Numbered from the stretch's first letter, positions 1-5,767 are shown. The stretch: DNA of 7,917 nucleotides from Bacteroidota bacterium (GCA_023427575.1 JAEZAY010000260.1:1-7917), one strand, 5' to 3'. Program-made: numbers and translations. Notes: generated by a model not told the origin, from the letters alone.

Positions 1-917
1 TTTGCAGCGATGACAAGCACCCCGACAGTCTGGCAAATGGACATATTAATGAATTATGTGCGAGGGCCCGGAAGGCAGGTATTGATGTTTATAAGATCCT
101 GCAGGCCGCATCGGTAAATCCGGTAAATCATTATAAGCTGGAAGTTGGTCAGCTCAAGCCCGGCGACCCTGCCGATTTTGTAATCTTAAAAGATCTTGAA
201 CGATTTGAACCAGTTGCTACCTATATAAACGGAATCCGGGTTTCAGAAAAAAACCGCTCGCTGATCCGACCCGGGCGCCTCCCTGAAGCAGAAAGGCTGA
301 ATGTTTTTAACGCAAACCCACATTCGGCTGCAGATTTCCGTTATCCTGCTGTGACGGATGCGGGCTACCTTTTCGGGGTTATTTATGCCGAAGACGGGAA
401 ACTGATCACCGGAAAACACCCGGGAATGCCGCTAATAAAAAACGGATTCTATGAACCCAACCCCGATGAAGATATTTTAAAGATCGTGGTGGTAAACCGG
501 TATTCTCCTTCAAAACCGGCCATTGCCTTCATTCATAATTTCAACCTGGAAAAAGGCGCGCTGGCTTCTTCGGTTGCTCACGACTCACACAATATCGTTG
601 CTGTGGGTACCGATGATGATTCCATTATGAAATCTGTAAACGCCGTAATACAGGCAGGAGGCGGCATTTCCTGCTACGATGGCAGGCAGGTCGAAATTCT
701 TGAGCTGCCGGTGGCCGGCCTGATGTCGGACGCCGATGGGTATACTATAGCAGAGGCATACACGAAAATGGATGCGATGGCCAAGGCAATGGGCTCGCGA
801 TTATCGGCTCCCTTCATGACATTATCTTTCATGGCTCTGCTGGTAATTCCACATTTAAAACTCAGCGATAAGGGATTGTTCGACGGCGATGCGTTTGCCA
901 TTATTGATCCGGTATGA
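1..917 (+). CDS. ade: Adenine deaminase, C-terminal part (5' end outside window)
   Basis: This gene hydrolyses adenine to hypoxanthine and ammonia in cytoplasmic purine salvage. The reading frame is open from base 3 and gives 304 visible residues before TGA at 915-917; family members are usually about 550-600 residues, so roughly the first half lies upstream. The visible part opens with CSDDKHPDSLANGHIN, matching the late amidohydrolase-barrel motif of adenine deaminases; by family knowledge its Asp is a metal/catalytic residue. Next comes the composite-domain segment (GQLKPGDPADFVIL). The C-terminal adenine-deaminase domain follows, with the diagnostic SVAHDSHNIVAVGTDD stretch, an AGGGIS turn, and an ending IPHLKLSDKGLFD. 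I see no frameshift or stop. An ATG at 351 is internal to this frame and is not the gene start. The next gene starts about 120 bp downstream and may have its own promoter. The family call is firm; the substrate (adenine) is inferred from the family. Confidence 0.93.
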   Translation, partial: CSDDKHPDSLANGHINELCARARKAGIDVYKILQAASVNPVNHYKLEVGQLKPGDPADFVILKDLERFEPVATYINGIRVSEKNRSLIRPGRLPEAERLNVFNANPHSAADFRYPAVTDAGYLFGVIYAEDGKLITGKHPGMPLIKNGFYEPNPDEDILKIVVVNRYSPSKPAIAFIHNFNLEKGALASSVAHDSHNIVAVGTDDDSIMKSVNAVIQAGGGISCYDGRQVEILELPVAGLMSDADGYTIAEAYTKMDAMAKAMGSRLSAPFMTLSFMALLVIPHLKLSDKGLFDGDAFAIIDPV

Positions 918-1011
918 TTTCAGGTGGAATGAATCTGAGTTTACCGGAAAAATCAGGGGCTTTACCGGGTTTTTGCGGGAACTGGCCTATAAACCATTGA
1001 AGGGAGATTGA
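889..1011 (+). CDS. Possible 40-residue small ORF overlapping the ade end
   Basis: An ATG at 889 opens a 40-codon frame that overlaps the last 29 bases of ade in another frame and ends at TGA 1009-1011. The product would start MRLPLLIRYDFRW and end LRELAYKPLKGD, a basic composition that reads like plausible protein. I recognise no family, and no ribosome binding site supports it. It covers most of the ade to LiaF-like gap. It could be a short translationally coupled gene, the remnant of a lost gene, or chance. I favour chance or a remnant. Confidence 0.15.
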   Translation: MRLPLLIRYDFRWNESEFTGKIRGFTGFLRELAYKPLKGD

Positions 1012-1027
1012 ATCCGCTATAGATTTG
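997..1027 (+). promoter_or_regulatory. Putative Bacteroidota-type promoter of the LiaF-like operon
   Basis: TAGATTTG at 1020-1027 matches the Bacteroidota -7 consensus TAnnTTTG exactly. A TTG at 997-999 lies 20 bp upstream, about where the -33 TTTG element is expected. Transcription would begin near 1034, only about 6 nt before the ATG at 1040, giving an almost leaderless mRNA. The box also covers the alternative TTG start at 1025, which argues for the ATG. The motif match is direct; promoter activity is inference. Confidence 0.4.
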
Positions 1028-1039
1028 AGAAAAAAAACG

Positions 1040-1795
1040 ATGGATCATAACCAGCCATTAAGGCCTGCGAAAAAAGTAAAGAATAATAATCTGTGGGTAG
1101 GACTTCTATTTCTTATTATCGGAAGCTTGCTGATGTCGAAGCAGGTAGGCGCTGATATCCCCGGCTGGGTCTTTAGCTGGCCGATGATCTTGATTGTTGT
1201 AGGTTTGTTCATTGGTCTGAAGACCGGGTTCCGCGACTTTGGCTGGCTGATTATGATTGGAATCGGGTTGATATTTCTTGTGGATGATATTGTACCCGAA
1301 GCCAATGTGTCAAGATATGGCTGGCCGCTTCTGTTCATCAGCATTGGCGCATTTCTGATGTTTGCCGGGGGCCGCTGTTCGCTCCGAAAAAAGACTACGG
1401 TTCCCGAAGCCGGATATACCGTTCCTGAATCCTCTATGGTGGAAGTGTATGATTCGACGAATGCCGATGTTGTAGAGATCGTATCAATCCTGGGTGGTCA
1501 GAAAAGACTGGTACTTTCAAAAAACTTCAAAGGCGGTGAAGTGGTAGCCGTTCTTGGTGGCATTGAGTTAAATCTTTCCCAGGCCGATTTTCAGAATACG
1601 ATCGTAATGGAAGTGGTTCAGATCTTTGGCGGCACCAAACTCATCATCCCCGCCAACTGGGATATTATTACCGACACGGTTGCCATTTTAGGCGGCGTGG
1701 ACGATAAACGCGTTCCAACCGGCCTGCCGCCCGAAAAAACCCTTGTTTTAAAAGGAGTTACCATTTTTGGAGGCATTGAAATTAAAAGTTTCTGA
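1040..1795 (+). CDS. LiaF-like membrane protein (LiaF_TM/DUF5668-type N-terminus, GG-repeat C-terminal domain)
   Basis: This is probably an inner-membrane sensor or modulator working with the two-component pair encoded downstream. From ATG 1040 it has 251 residues. A basic Lys-rich N-terminus (10-16) precedes four hydrophobic segments at about 18-34, 46-60, 67-82 and 95-111, the usual layout of the LiaF transmembrane domain. A short basic linker (GRCSLRKK) follows. The C-terminal domain (about 130-251) carries five (I/V)(L/F)GG turns with GG at 152, 173, 197, 218 and 244, and contains IIPANWDIITDTVAILGGV, typical of LiaF C-terminal (DUF2154-like) repeat domains that form a beta-helix. A TTG at 1025 would add five residues (MRKKT) but sits in a promoter-like box, so I prefer the ATG. 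Twenty bases separate it from the DUF4288-type gene, so an operon is likely. In Firmicutes LiaF restrains the LiaS kinase; carrying that role over to this protein is inference. Confidence 0.8.
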   Translation: MDHNQPLRPAKKVKNNNLWVGLLFLIIGSLLMSKQVGADIPGWVFSWPMILIVVGLFIGLKTGFRDFGWLIMIGIGLIFLVDDIVPEANVSRYGWPLLFISIGAFLMFAGGRCSLRKKTTVPEAGYTVPESSMVEVYDSTNADVVEIVSILGGQKRLVLSKNFKGGEVVAVLGGIELNLSQADFQNTIVMEVVQIFGGTKLIIPANWDIITDTVAILGGVDDKRVPTGLPPEKTLVLKGVTIFGGIEIKSF

Positions 1796-1815
1796 TAATC
1801 CTAAAAACGATTTGT

Positions 1816-2175
1816 ATGAACTGGTACATGGCCAAAATAGTTTTCAGAATAATTTGCGGTGAAGGAGATCATAAAGCACAGTTTGATGAACAACTCCGCC
1901 TGATCCATGCGGAATCGGCCAGTGAGGCTTTTGATAAAGCGGCTGCCATAGCAATGGATGAAGAAGAAGTGTTTGTAAATAATAACCGGAAACTGGTGCA
2001 GTGGAAGTTTATAAATGTTTCGGAGATTCATAAAATAAACGCCCTGATCGACGGCGCCGAATTGTATTCAAGAATTCAGGAATCGGATAATGCCAATCTC
2101 TATATGGAGAATATTCATAAAAGAGCTGCATATCTTAAAGCAAACACCGAACATTCCATATTACAAACTTATTAA
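1816..2175 (+). CDS. DUF4288-type small protein
   Basis: The product is a 119-residue soluble protein of unknown function with no signal peptide or membrane segment. The N-terminal stretch WYMAKIVFRIICGEG, then QFDEQLRLIHAESASEAFDK and VQWKFINVSE, match what I know of DUF4288 proteins of Bacteroidota, which are compact alpha/beta domains. The C-terminal third (about 75-119) is helical-looking and polar and ends HSILQTY. The start is ATG 1816; an in-frame ATG four codons later (1828) is possible but would remove the conserved WY. The gene begins 20 bp after the LiaF-like gene and stops 9 bp before the kinase's TTG start. That spacing implies one transcript and a link to the LiaF/kinase function, which the sequence does not specify. 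The family call rests on motif memory. Confidence 0.72.
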   Translation: MNWYMAKIVFRIICGEGDHKAQFDEQLRLIHAESASEAFDKAAAIAMDEEEVFVNNNRKLVQWKFINVSEIHKINALIDGAELYSRIQESDNANLYMENIHKRAAYLKANTEHSILQTY

Positions 2176-2184
2176 AGCTATTTT

Positions 2185-3237
2185 TTGAGGTCTACGTATT
2201 TCACAGGTCTTCGCAGTAAAGCGGTGGTATTGGTTGTTCTGGCAATCGCCGTTGCCGTATTTTATTACCTCATCAGGAACTTTGGAATTCGCCATTCGCT
2301 TGCTTTGATGGATAGCTGTATTTCCGTTGCCCTGCTGGCGGGAGGATGTATGGTTGTTTTCAACTCACTCCGTTACTACCGGCCGAAAAATTTGCAATAC
2401 CTGTATCTCCTGATTTGGTGCGCCGCTATAACATTGGTCTGGTATGCTTTAATGAGTTATATATTATCCGTTTTCCAGCCCGATGAAAGCCGGTATCCTG
2501 AATTTCTAAACAAATCGATGGAGATCCGGTATCTGATCGGGTTTTTATGTACAGTATGTGCCGCTTTACTAAGTGTTATTAATTTCAATATCCAGGATAC
2601 AAAGGAAAACGATTCGCGGCGTGAAACGGCTGAAAAGCTGGCCAAAGAAGCAGAATTGTACCGGCTCCGTCAGCAGTTACAACCACATTTTCTTTTTAAC
2701 AGTTTAAACTCGATCAGCGCATTGGCGGGATCGCAGCCTGAAAGAGCCCGGAACATGATCCAGCAACTCTCAGATTTTTTACGGGGCACTATTAAAAAAG
2801 AAGACTCGCAACGGGTATCGCTGGAAGATGAGCTGAACCATCTCCGGCTTTACCTGGAAATTGAAAAAGTACGTTTCGGCCATCGCCTTAACACCGAAAT
2901 CAATTGTGAAGAAGAATGTTTCAAACTCCGTTTACCCCCCATGCTGCTGCAGCCGGTAGTGGAAAATGCAATTAAGTTCGGTTTGTACGATACCATCGGC
3001 GAGATTGTGATCAGGATCAGTGCAAGATGTACAAACCGGGAGCTGCAGATTGATATAGAAAATCCCTTTGATCCGGATACTTCCCTGCGACATGGAACCG
3101 GATTCGGATTAAGTTCGCTTCAGCGCCGGCTATATCTTTTATATGCCCGGAACGACCTGCTTTCAACATCAGCCAAAGACAATACATTTAAAACCAGCAT
3201 AAAAATTCCGCAGAATGATCAAGGCTATATTAATTGA
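2185..3237 (+). CDS. LytS/YehU-type sensor histidine kinase (His_kinase family PF06580)
   Basis: This membrane kinase phosphorylates the LytTR regulator encoded directly downstream. It has 350 residues. Four hydrophobic segments at about 13-31, 38-60, 70-94 and 115-134 form the sensor, with only short loops outside, so any signal is probably sensed in the membrane or through a partner such as the LiaF-like protein. A charged linker (about 138-160) leads to LRQQLQPHFLFNSLNSIS (161-178), the PF06580 H-box with phospho-accepting His168. The ATPase part has PPMLLQPVVENAIKFGL (251-267) as N-box and GTGFGLSSLQRRL (304-316) as G-box. The only start keeping the first membrane helix is TTG 2185: the frame has a stop at 2173-2175 and the first in-frame ATG is at codon 42, inside helix 2. 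GTG at codon 14 is an alternative. The 3' end overlaps the regulator by 23 bp, indicating translational coupling. Confidence 0.92.
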   Translation: MRSTYFTGLRSKAVVLVVLAIAVAVFYYLIRNFGIRHSLALMDSCISVALLAGGCMVVFNSLRYYRPKNLQYLYLLIWCAAITLVWYALMSYILSVFQPDESRYPEFLNKSMEIRYLIGFLCTVCAALLSVINFNIQDTKENDSRRETAEKLAKEAELYRLRQQLQPHFLFNSLNSISALAGSQPERARNMIQQLSDFLRGTIKKEDSQRVSLEDELNHLRLYLEIEKVRFGHRLNTEINCEEECFKLRLPPMLLQPVVENAIKFGLYDTIGEIVIRISARCTNRELQIDIENPFDPDTSLRHGTGFGLSSLQRRLYLLYARNDLLSTSAKDNTFKTSIKIPQNDQGYIN

Positions 3238-3952
3238 TGATGAACCTCTTGCCCGATCGCTCGTTCGGGAATACCTGCAATCATATCCACAGATTTCGGT
3301 TATAGATGAATGTAATGACGGTTTTGAAGGCATCAAGTCAATTCTCCAGCATAAGCCTGAGATCATTTTCCTGGATGTTCAGATGCCCAAGATCAATGGA
3401 TTTGAAATGCTGGAATTAGTTGATACAAGACCGGCGGTTATTTTCACCACCGCCTTCGATGAATATGCGATCCGTGCTTTTGAAAGCCATGCCGTGGATT
3501 ACCTTTTAAAGCCATTCAGTAAGGAGCGTTTTGATAAGGCCCTGGAAAAATTTCTTAACAATCACCATACCGCATCAAAAGAAGTTAGTGAACTCATTGA
3601 AAGCAGTTCTGCCTCGCCACAGCAAAGTCAGCGCGTAGTGGTGAAAGACGGAGGTAAAATCCGGATCATCCCCGTTCCTGATATCTACTATTTCGAAGCC
3701 GCCGATGATTATGTGAAGCTTCATTCAAAAGACGGTCTTTTTTTAAAAAACAAAACCATGTCATGGTTTGAAAAAGCGCTCGACAACAATCATTTTATTC
3801 GTACCCATCGGTCATATATCATCAATATCCATTACATTTCCCGATTGGAGCTGTATGAAAAAGAAGGCTATCTCGCCATTCTGAAAAACGGGCAGCAGGT
3901 ACCGGTTAGCAAAACGGGCTATGGCCGACTAAAGCTGGCACTTGGAATTTGA
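3215..3952 (+). CDS. LytTR-family response regulator
   Basis: This is a cytoplasmic DNA-binding response regulator of 245 residues. The receiver domain (about 1-120) has the acidic pair Asp8/Asp9, phospho-accepting Asp54 in IIFLDVQMPKINGFEM, Thr78/Thr79 of the switch region and the conserved KPF Lys99. A short Ser/Gln-rich linker (about 120-138) leads to a LytTR DNA-binding domain (about 139-242) with VVVKDGGKIRIIPV, the YYFEAADDYVKLH strand, FIRTHRSYIINIHYISRLE and the closing VPVSKTGYGRLK. All receiver active-site residues are present, so it should be phosphorylated normally. Its ATG lies 23 bp inside the kinase gene, so the two are cognate. Target genes cannot be read directly; the LiaF-like operon itself is a natural candidate. 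The gene is followed by a repeat-rich intergenic region and then the convergent anmK. Confidence 0.95.
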   Translation: MIKAILIDDEPLARSLVREYLQSYPQISVIDECNDGFEGIKSILQHKPEIIFLDVQMPKINGFEMLELVDTRPAVIFTTAFDEYAIRAFESHAVDYLLKPFSKERFDKALEKFLNNHHTASKEVSELIESSSASPQQSQRVVVKDGGKIRIIPVPDIYYFEAADDYVKLHSKDGLFLKNKTMSWFEKALDNNHFIRTHRSYIINIHYISRLELYEKEGYLAILKNGQQVPVSKTGYGRLKLALGI

Positions 3953-3977
3953 TGAACCCCGGCAGCCTGATCAATTT

Positions 3978-4008
3978 GAGCCCGGAAGAAATCCGGCAAT
4001 AATTTGAT
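3978..4008 (+). repeat. Possible relic half-copy of the large repeat, with a small hairpin
   Basis: CGGAAGAAATCCG at 3983-3995 is identical over 13 bases to the outer-arm sequence of both large repeats (minus strand of 4320-4332, plus strand of 7704-7716). Bases on both sides stay loosely similar (GAGCC before; AA and TTGA-like bases after). The segment can also fold as CCGGA/TCCGG (3982-3986 with 3992-3996) around a 5-base loop. It lacks a following T-run, so a terminator role for the regulator gene is doubtful. Confidence 0.4.
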
Positions 4009-4011
4009 AAG

Positions 4012-4035
4012 GTGATAATGTGATAATGTGGAAAT
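4012..4035 (+). repeat. Tandem octamer GTGATAAT, about 3 units
   Basis: Two exact GTGATAAT units (4012-4019, 4020-4027) are followed by a degenerate GTGGAAAT (4028-4035). The same octamer is repeated at 7627-7666 on the same strand. Confidence 0.8.
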
Positions 4036-4119
4036 CAGTAGTGTCCGGTTAATAATTTTCAATTTACCTGAAACCTTTAGCAACAATAGGTTACGAGCAG
4101 TCATTGAAAATGACCCCTT

Positions 4120-4144
4120 CCACTTTTTTTTACAAAAAAAGTGG
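4120..4144. repeat. Perfect 11-bp hairpin at the outer edge of repeat copy A
   Basis: CCACTTTTTTT (4120-4130) and AAAAAAAGTGG (4134-4144) pair perfectly around a 3-base loop. The equivalent hairpin in copy B (7894-7903 with 7907-7916) keeps a 10-bp stem. Neither has the GC-rich stem plus T-run of a normal terminator, so I regard it as part of the repeat. Confidence 0.75.
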
Positions 4145-4362
4145 AGCAAAAAAATCGGGCTCCGGAATAAATCCTAAAAATTGAAACTTCCGGCTAAATA
4201 AAAACATGTCACAGCGAATCAATATAACCCAGCGCCAGTAGGACTTACGGGCTACAGAACATTTCCGGGCTCGGGTAACAACTGTTTTTATTTTACGCCG
4301 TCCGTTTCAATTTTCTTAACGGATTTCTTCCGAGGCCCAGGGGAATACATTTTACCCGGGCA
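4120..4362 (+). repeat. Large palindromic repeat, copy A (inverted partner of 7673-7917)
   Basis: Read on plus, this 243-bp segment matches the reverse complement of 7673-7917 almost base for base. I count 4 substitutions over the first about 125 bases and two single-base indels over the last about 87. In the middle block at 4247-4275, 9 of 29 bases differ. Inside the copy, 4157-4206 is an imperfect inverted repeat of 4283-4338: both arms share GGAA-AAATCC, AAAATTGAAAC, CGGC and AAATAAAAACA. The spacer between arms is 76 nt and includes CCCAGCGCCAGTAGGACTT just before the variable block. The left boundary is set only by where copy B meets the window end, so the unit may extend further left. 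No transposase or ORF lies inside. It resembles a non-autonomous mobile element or a structured intergenic repeat; I do not recognise the family. Confidence 0.93.
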
Positions 4363-4370
4363 GCAATGAT

Positions 4371-4386
4371 GTGCAAATGTGCAAAT
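4371..4386 (+). repeat. Tandem octamer GTGCAAAT, 2 units
   Basis: Two exact units of GTGCAAAT lie 8 bases beyond the CCCGGGCA end of repeat copy A. The unit differs from GTGATAAT, found at 4012 and 7627, at two of eight positions. Confidence 0.65.
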
Positions 4387-4576
4387 TCGGAAGTCTGGAG
4401 TTATTAGGGGAATATTTTCTTATTATGCTTGGCTTTCTTATATGCTTTGCGTGAAAATAAAAAGGAAACTTAAAGTCCACAAAGAATGCTCTCCCGAGTC
4501 AATCACTCTTCCCCGGGTCTCGGAAGATGTTTCAGAGGTTGAAGGGCTAAGAGATCGTAATTAATCAGTTAACAAA

Positions 4577-5677
4577 TCAGGCTTCCTGTCCGATCCAAAC
4601 GGCCCCACCAATGCTGTTTCGACGCGAACCGGTAACGCTTGAAAAAACATTGTTTTCTTCCCGCCACCTTAAAACTCCGATCAATGCCATTACAATGGCT
4701 TCCTTGTATTCGATCAGCTTTTTATCAGGAACCATCGTTTCCAGGCCTAAACTGAGAACCTGTTCGCGGATTCTCTCCACCAGAAAACGGTTATGAGCGC
4801 CGCCGCCGGTAATCATCATCCGCCTCGGGAGATCTGAATAGCTGGATTCTGCCAGGATATTCTGAAGCGCATTTTTTACCTGGATCGCTATATGTTCAAC
4901 ATAAGTACGTAAAATATCTGTTGTGGAACCGCTTCCTTTTACCAGGGGGTACACGACATCGGTTCCAAAACTGTTCGACAAAGATTTCGGGTAGGGCTTA
5001 CTGTAATACTCCAGATCGCCCAGCACCCTAAGCACTGATTCGTTCAGGTTTCCCGAGGCGGCAAGCCGGCCCTCATCATCGTAAGGCATACCCTCACTGG
5101 AGGCAAACCTGTTCAAAATCCGATTTGCAGAACATATGTCGAATGCAATGTATTTATCGGGCCCATTGAAAGAGATATTTGCAATGCCGCCGATATTGAG
5201 GAAAAAAGGGAAATCGCCGAACAACAATTTTTCACCGATGGGAACAATGGGCGCTCCCTGGCCGCCAAGAGCAAGATCCATTGCCCGCAGATCACTTACC
5301 ACATTGATGCCGGTAGCAGCAGCAATAACGGCTCCGCTCCCGATCTGACCGGTGGTTTGCCTGCCGGGAATATGAAAAGTGGTATGGCCATGCGATGCGA
5401 TCAGCTGCACCTGATATTCGAGATTGTTTTCGCGGATGAAACGGTTTACAAGTTCGGCGGTATAATAGCCGTATTCGGTATCAAGCAGGGCATAGTCGAT
5501 GGCGGGAAGAGTATCGGCGGTTCTTAGCTTCTGCATCCATTCCTTATCGTAAGGATAACAATCCGAAGCCTTCAGTTCATAACTCCATTTTCCTGCTGAT
5601 TCATGAAATTCAACAAAGGCAATATCCAGCCCGTCCAGCGAACTTCCGCTCATTAAACCGATCACTCTGTAAACCAT
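4577..5677 (-). CDS. anmK: Anhydro-N-acetylmuramic acid kinase
   Basis: This enzyme uses ATP to cleave and phosphorylate 1,6-anhydro-MurNAc to MurNAc-6-phosphate, a cytoplasmic step of peptidoglycan recycling. From ATG 5677 it has 366 residues, normal for the family. Motifs in order: VIGLMSGSSLDGLD (5-18, phosphate-binding), ASHGHTTFHIPG (94-105), DLALGGQGAPIVP (134-146) whose Asp134 aligns with the catalytic Asp of characterised AnmK, LNIGGIANIS (160-169), FDICSANRILN (179-189) in place of the FDTGPGN seen in E. coli, MITGGGAHN (288-296, nucleotide-binding) and KEAIVMALIGV (325-335). The longer frame from 5752 adds 25 residues unlike the family, so the start at MVYRVIGLMSG is preferred. It is divergent from upp across 90 bp. 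No MurQ-type etherase is visible in the window. Confidence 0.95.
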   Translation of the reverse strand: MVYRVIGLMSGSSLDGLDIAFVEFHESAGKWSYELKASDCYPYDKEWMQKLRTADTLPAIDYALLDTEYGYYTAELVNRFIRENNLEYQVQLIASHGHTTFHIPGRQTTGQIGSGAVIAAATGINVVSDLRAMDLALGGQGAPIVPIGEKLLFGDFPFFLNIGGIANISFNGPDKYIAFDICSANRILNRFASSEGMPYDDEGRLAASGNLNESVLRVLGDLEYYSKPYPKSLSNSFGTDVVYPLVKGSGSTTDILRTYVEHIAIQVKNALQNILAESSYSDLPRRMMITGGGAHNRFLVERIREQVLSLGLETMVPDKKLIEYKEAIVMALIGVLRWREENNVFSSVTGSRRNSIGGAVWIGQEA

Positions 5678-5687
5678 CTTATAAATT

Positions 5688-5715
5688 TTTGATTGCAGAT
5701 TAAATTTTAGCTTTG
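5688..5715 (+). promoter_or_regulatory. Putative upp promoter
   Basis: TAGCTTTG at 5708-5715 fits TAnnTTTG exactly, about 50 bp before the upp ATG. A TTTG at 5688-5691 could be the -33 box, but the 16-bp gap is shorter than usual. The boxes lie in the shared anmK/upp spacer, and the anmK boxes on the other strand are close by, so the two promoters would be back-to-back. Confidence 0.38.
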
Positions 5716-5720
5716 CCCAG

Positions 5721-5753
5721 CAAAATAACGACGAAAGATTGTATCTTCTCAAA
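5721..5753 (-). promoter_or_regulatory. Putative anmK promoter
   Basis: On the minus strand TTTG (5753-5750) precedes TTATTTTG (5728-5721) by 21 bp. The second box fits the Bacteroidota -7 consensus TAnnTTTG at all fixed positions but one. Transcription would begin near 5714, leaving a leader of about 37 nt. This is motif evidence only. Confidence 0.33.
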
Positions 5754-5767
5754 TAACCGTATCAGGG

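Larger units (their letters stand above)
3953..4576. other. Repeat-rich intergenic region between the LytTR gene and anmK
   Basis: This 624-bp stretch between convergent genes holds no gene I can support. In order it contains a small hairpin with a 13-base match to the large repeat (3978-4008), a GTGATAAT octamer run (4012-4035), a segment with a 9-bp inverted repeat (4055-4063 with 4103-4111), the large repeat copy A (4120-4362), a GTGCAAAT octamer pair (4371-4386) and an A-rich segment (4430-4490). A GTG-started 61-codon frame at 4379-4564 begins inside the octamer pair and looks like chance. No classic hairpin-plus-T-run terminator is visible for either flanking gene. Confidence 0.8.

Noticed and set aside
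1801..2031. 76-codon minus-strand frame over the DUF4288-type gene
   Set aside because: It is a shadow of the plus-strand gene, which has family motifs and operon spacing.
4120..4144. Bidirectional rho-independent terminator between the LytTR gene and anmK
   Set aside because: The stem is nearly all A-T and is also present in copy B as part of the repeat, so a terminator label is not justified.
3919..4149. 76-codon minus-strand frame overlapping the LytTR end and repeat copy A
   Set aside because: It is made of intergenic and poly-A/T hairpin sequence and overlaps the end of a certain gene.
4120..4362. CRISPR array or tRNA/rRNA gene in the repeat regions
   Set aside because: There are no regularly spaced direct repeats with unique spacers and no cloverleaf or rRNA signature; the octamers are contiguous without spacers.
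4379..4564. 61-codon plus-strand frame with GTG start
   Set aside because: It starts inside the GTGCAAAT pair, crosses a repeat-like segment, and shows no domain or upstream signal.
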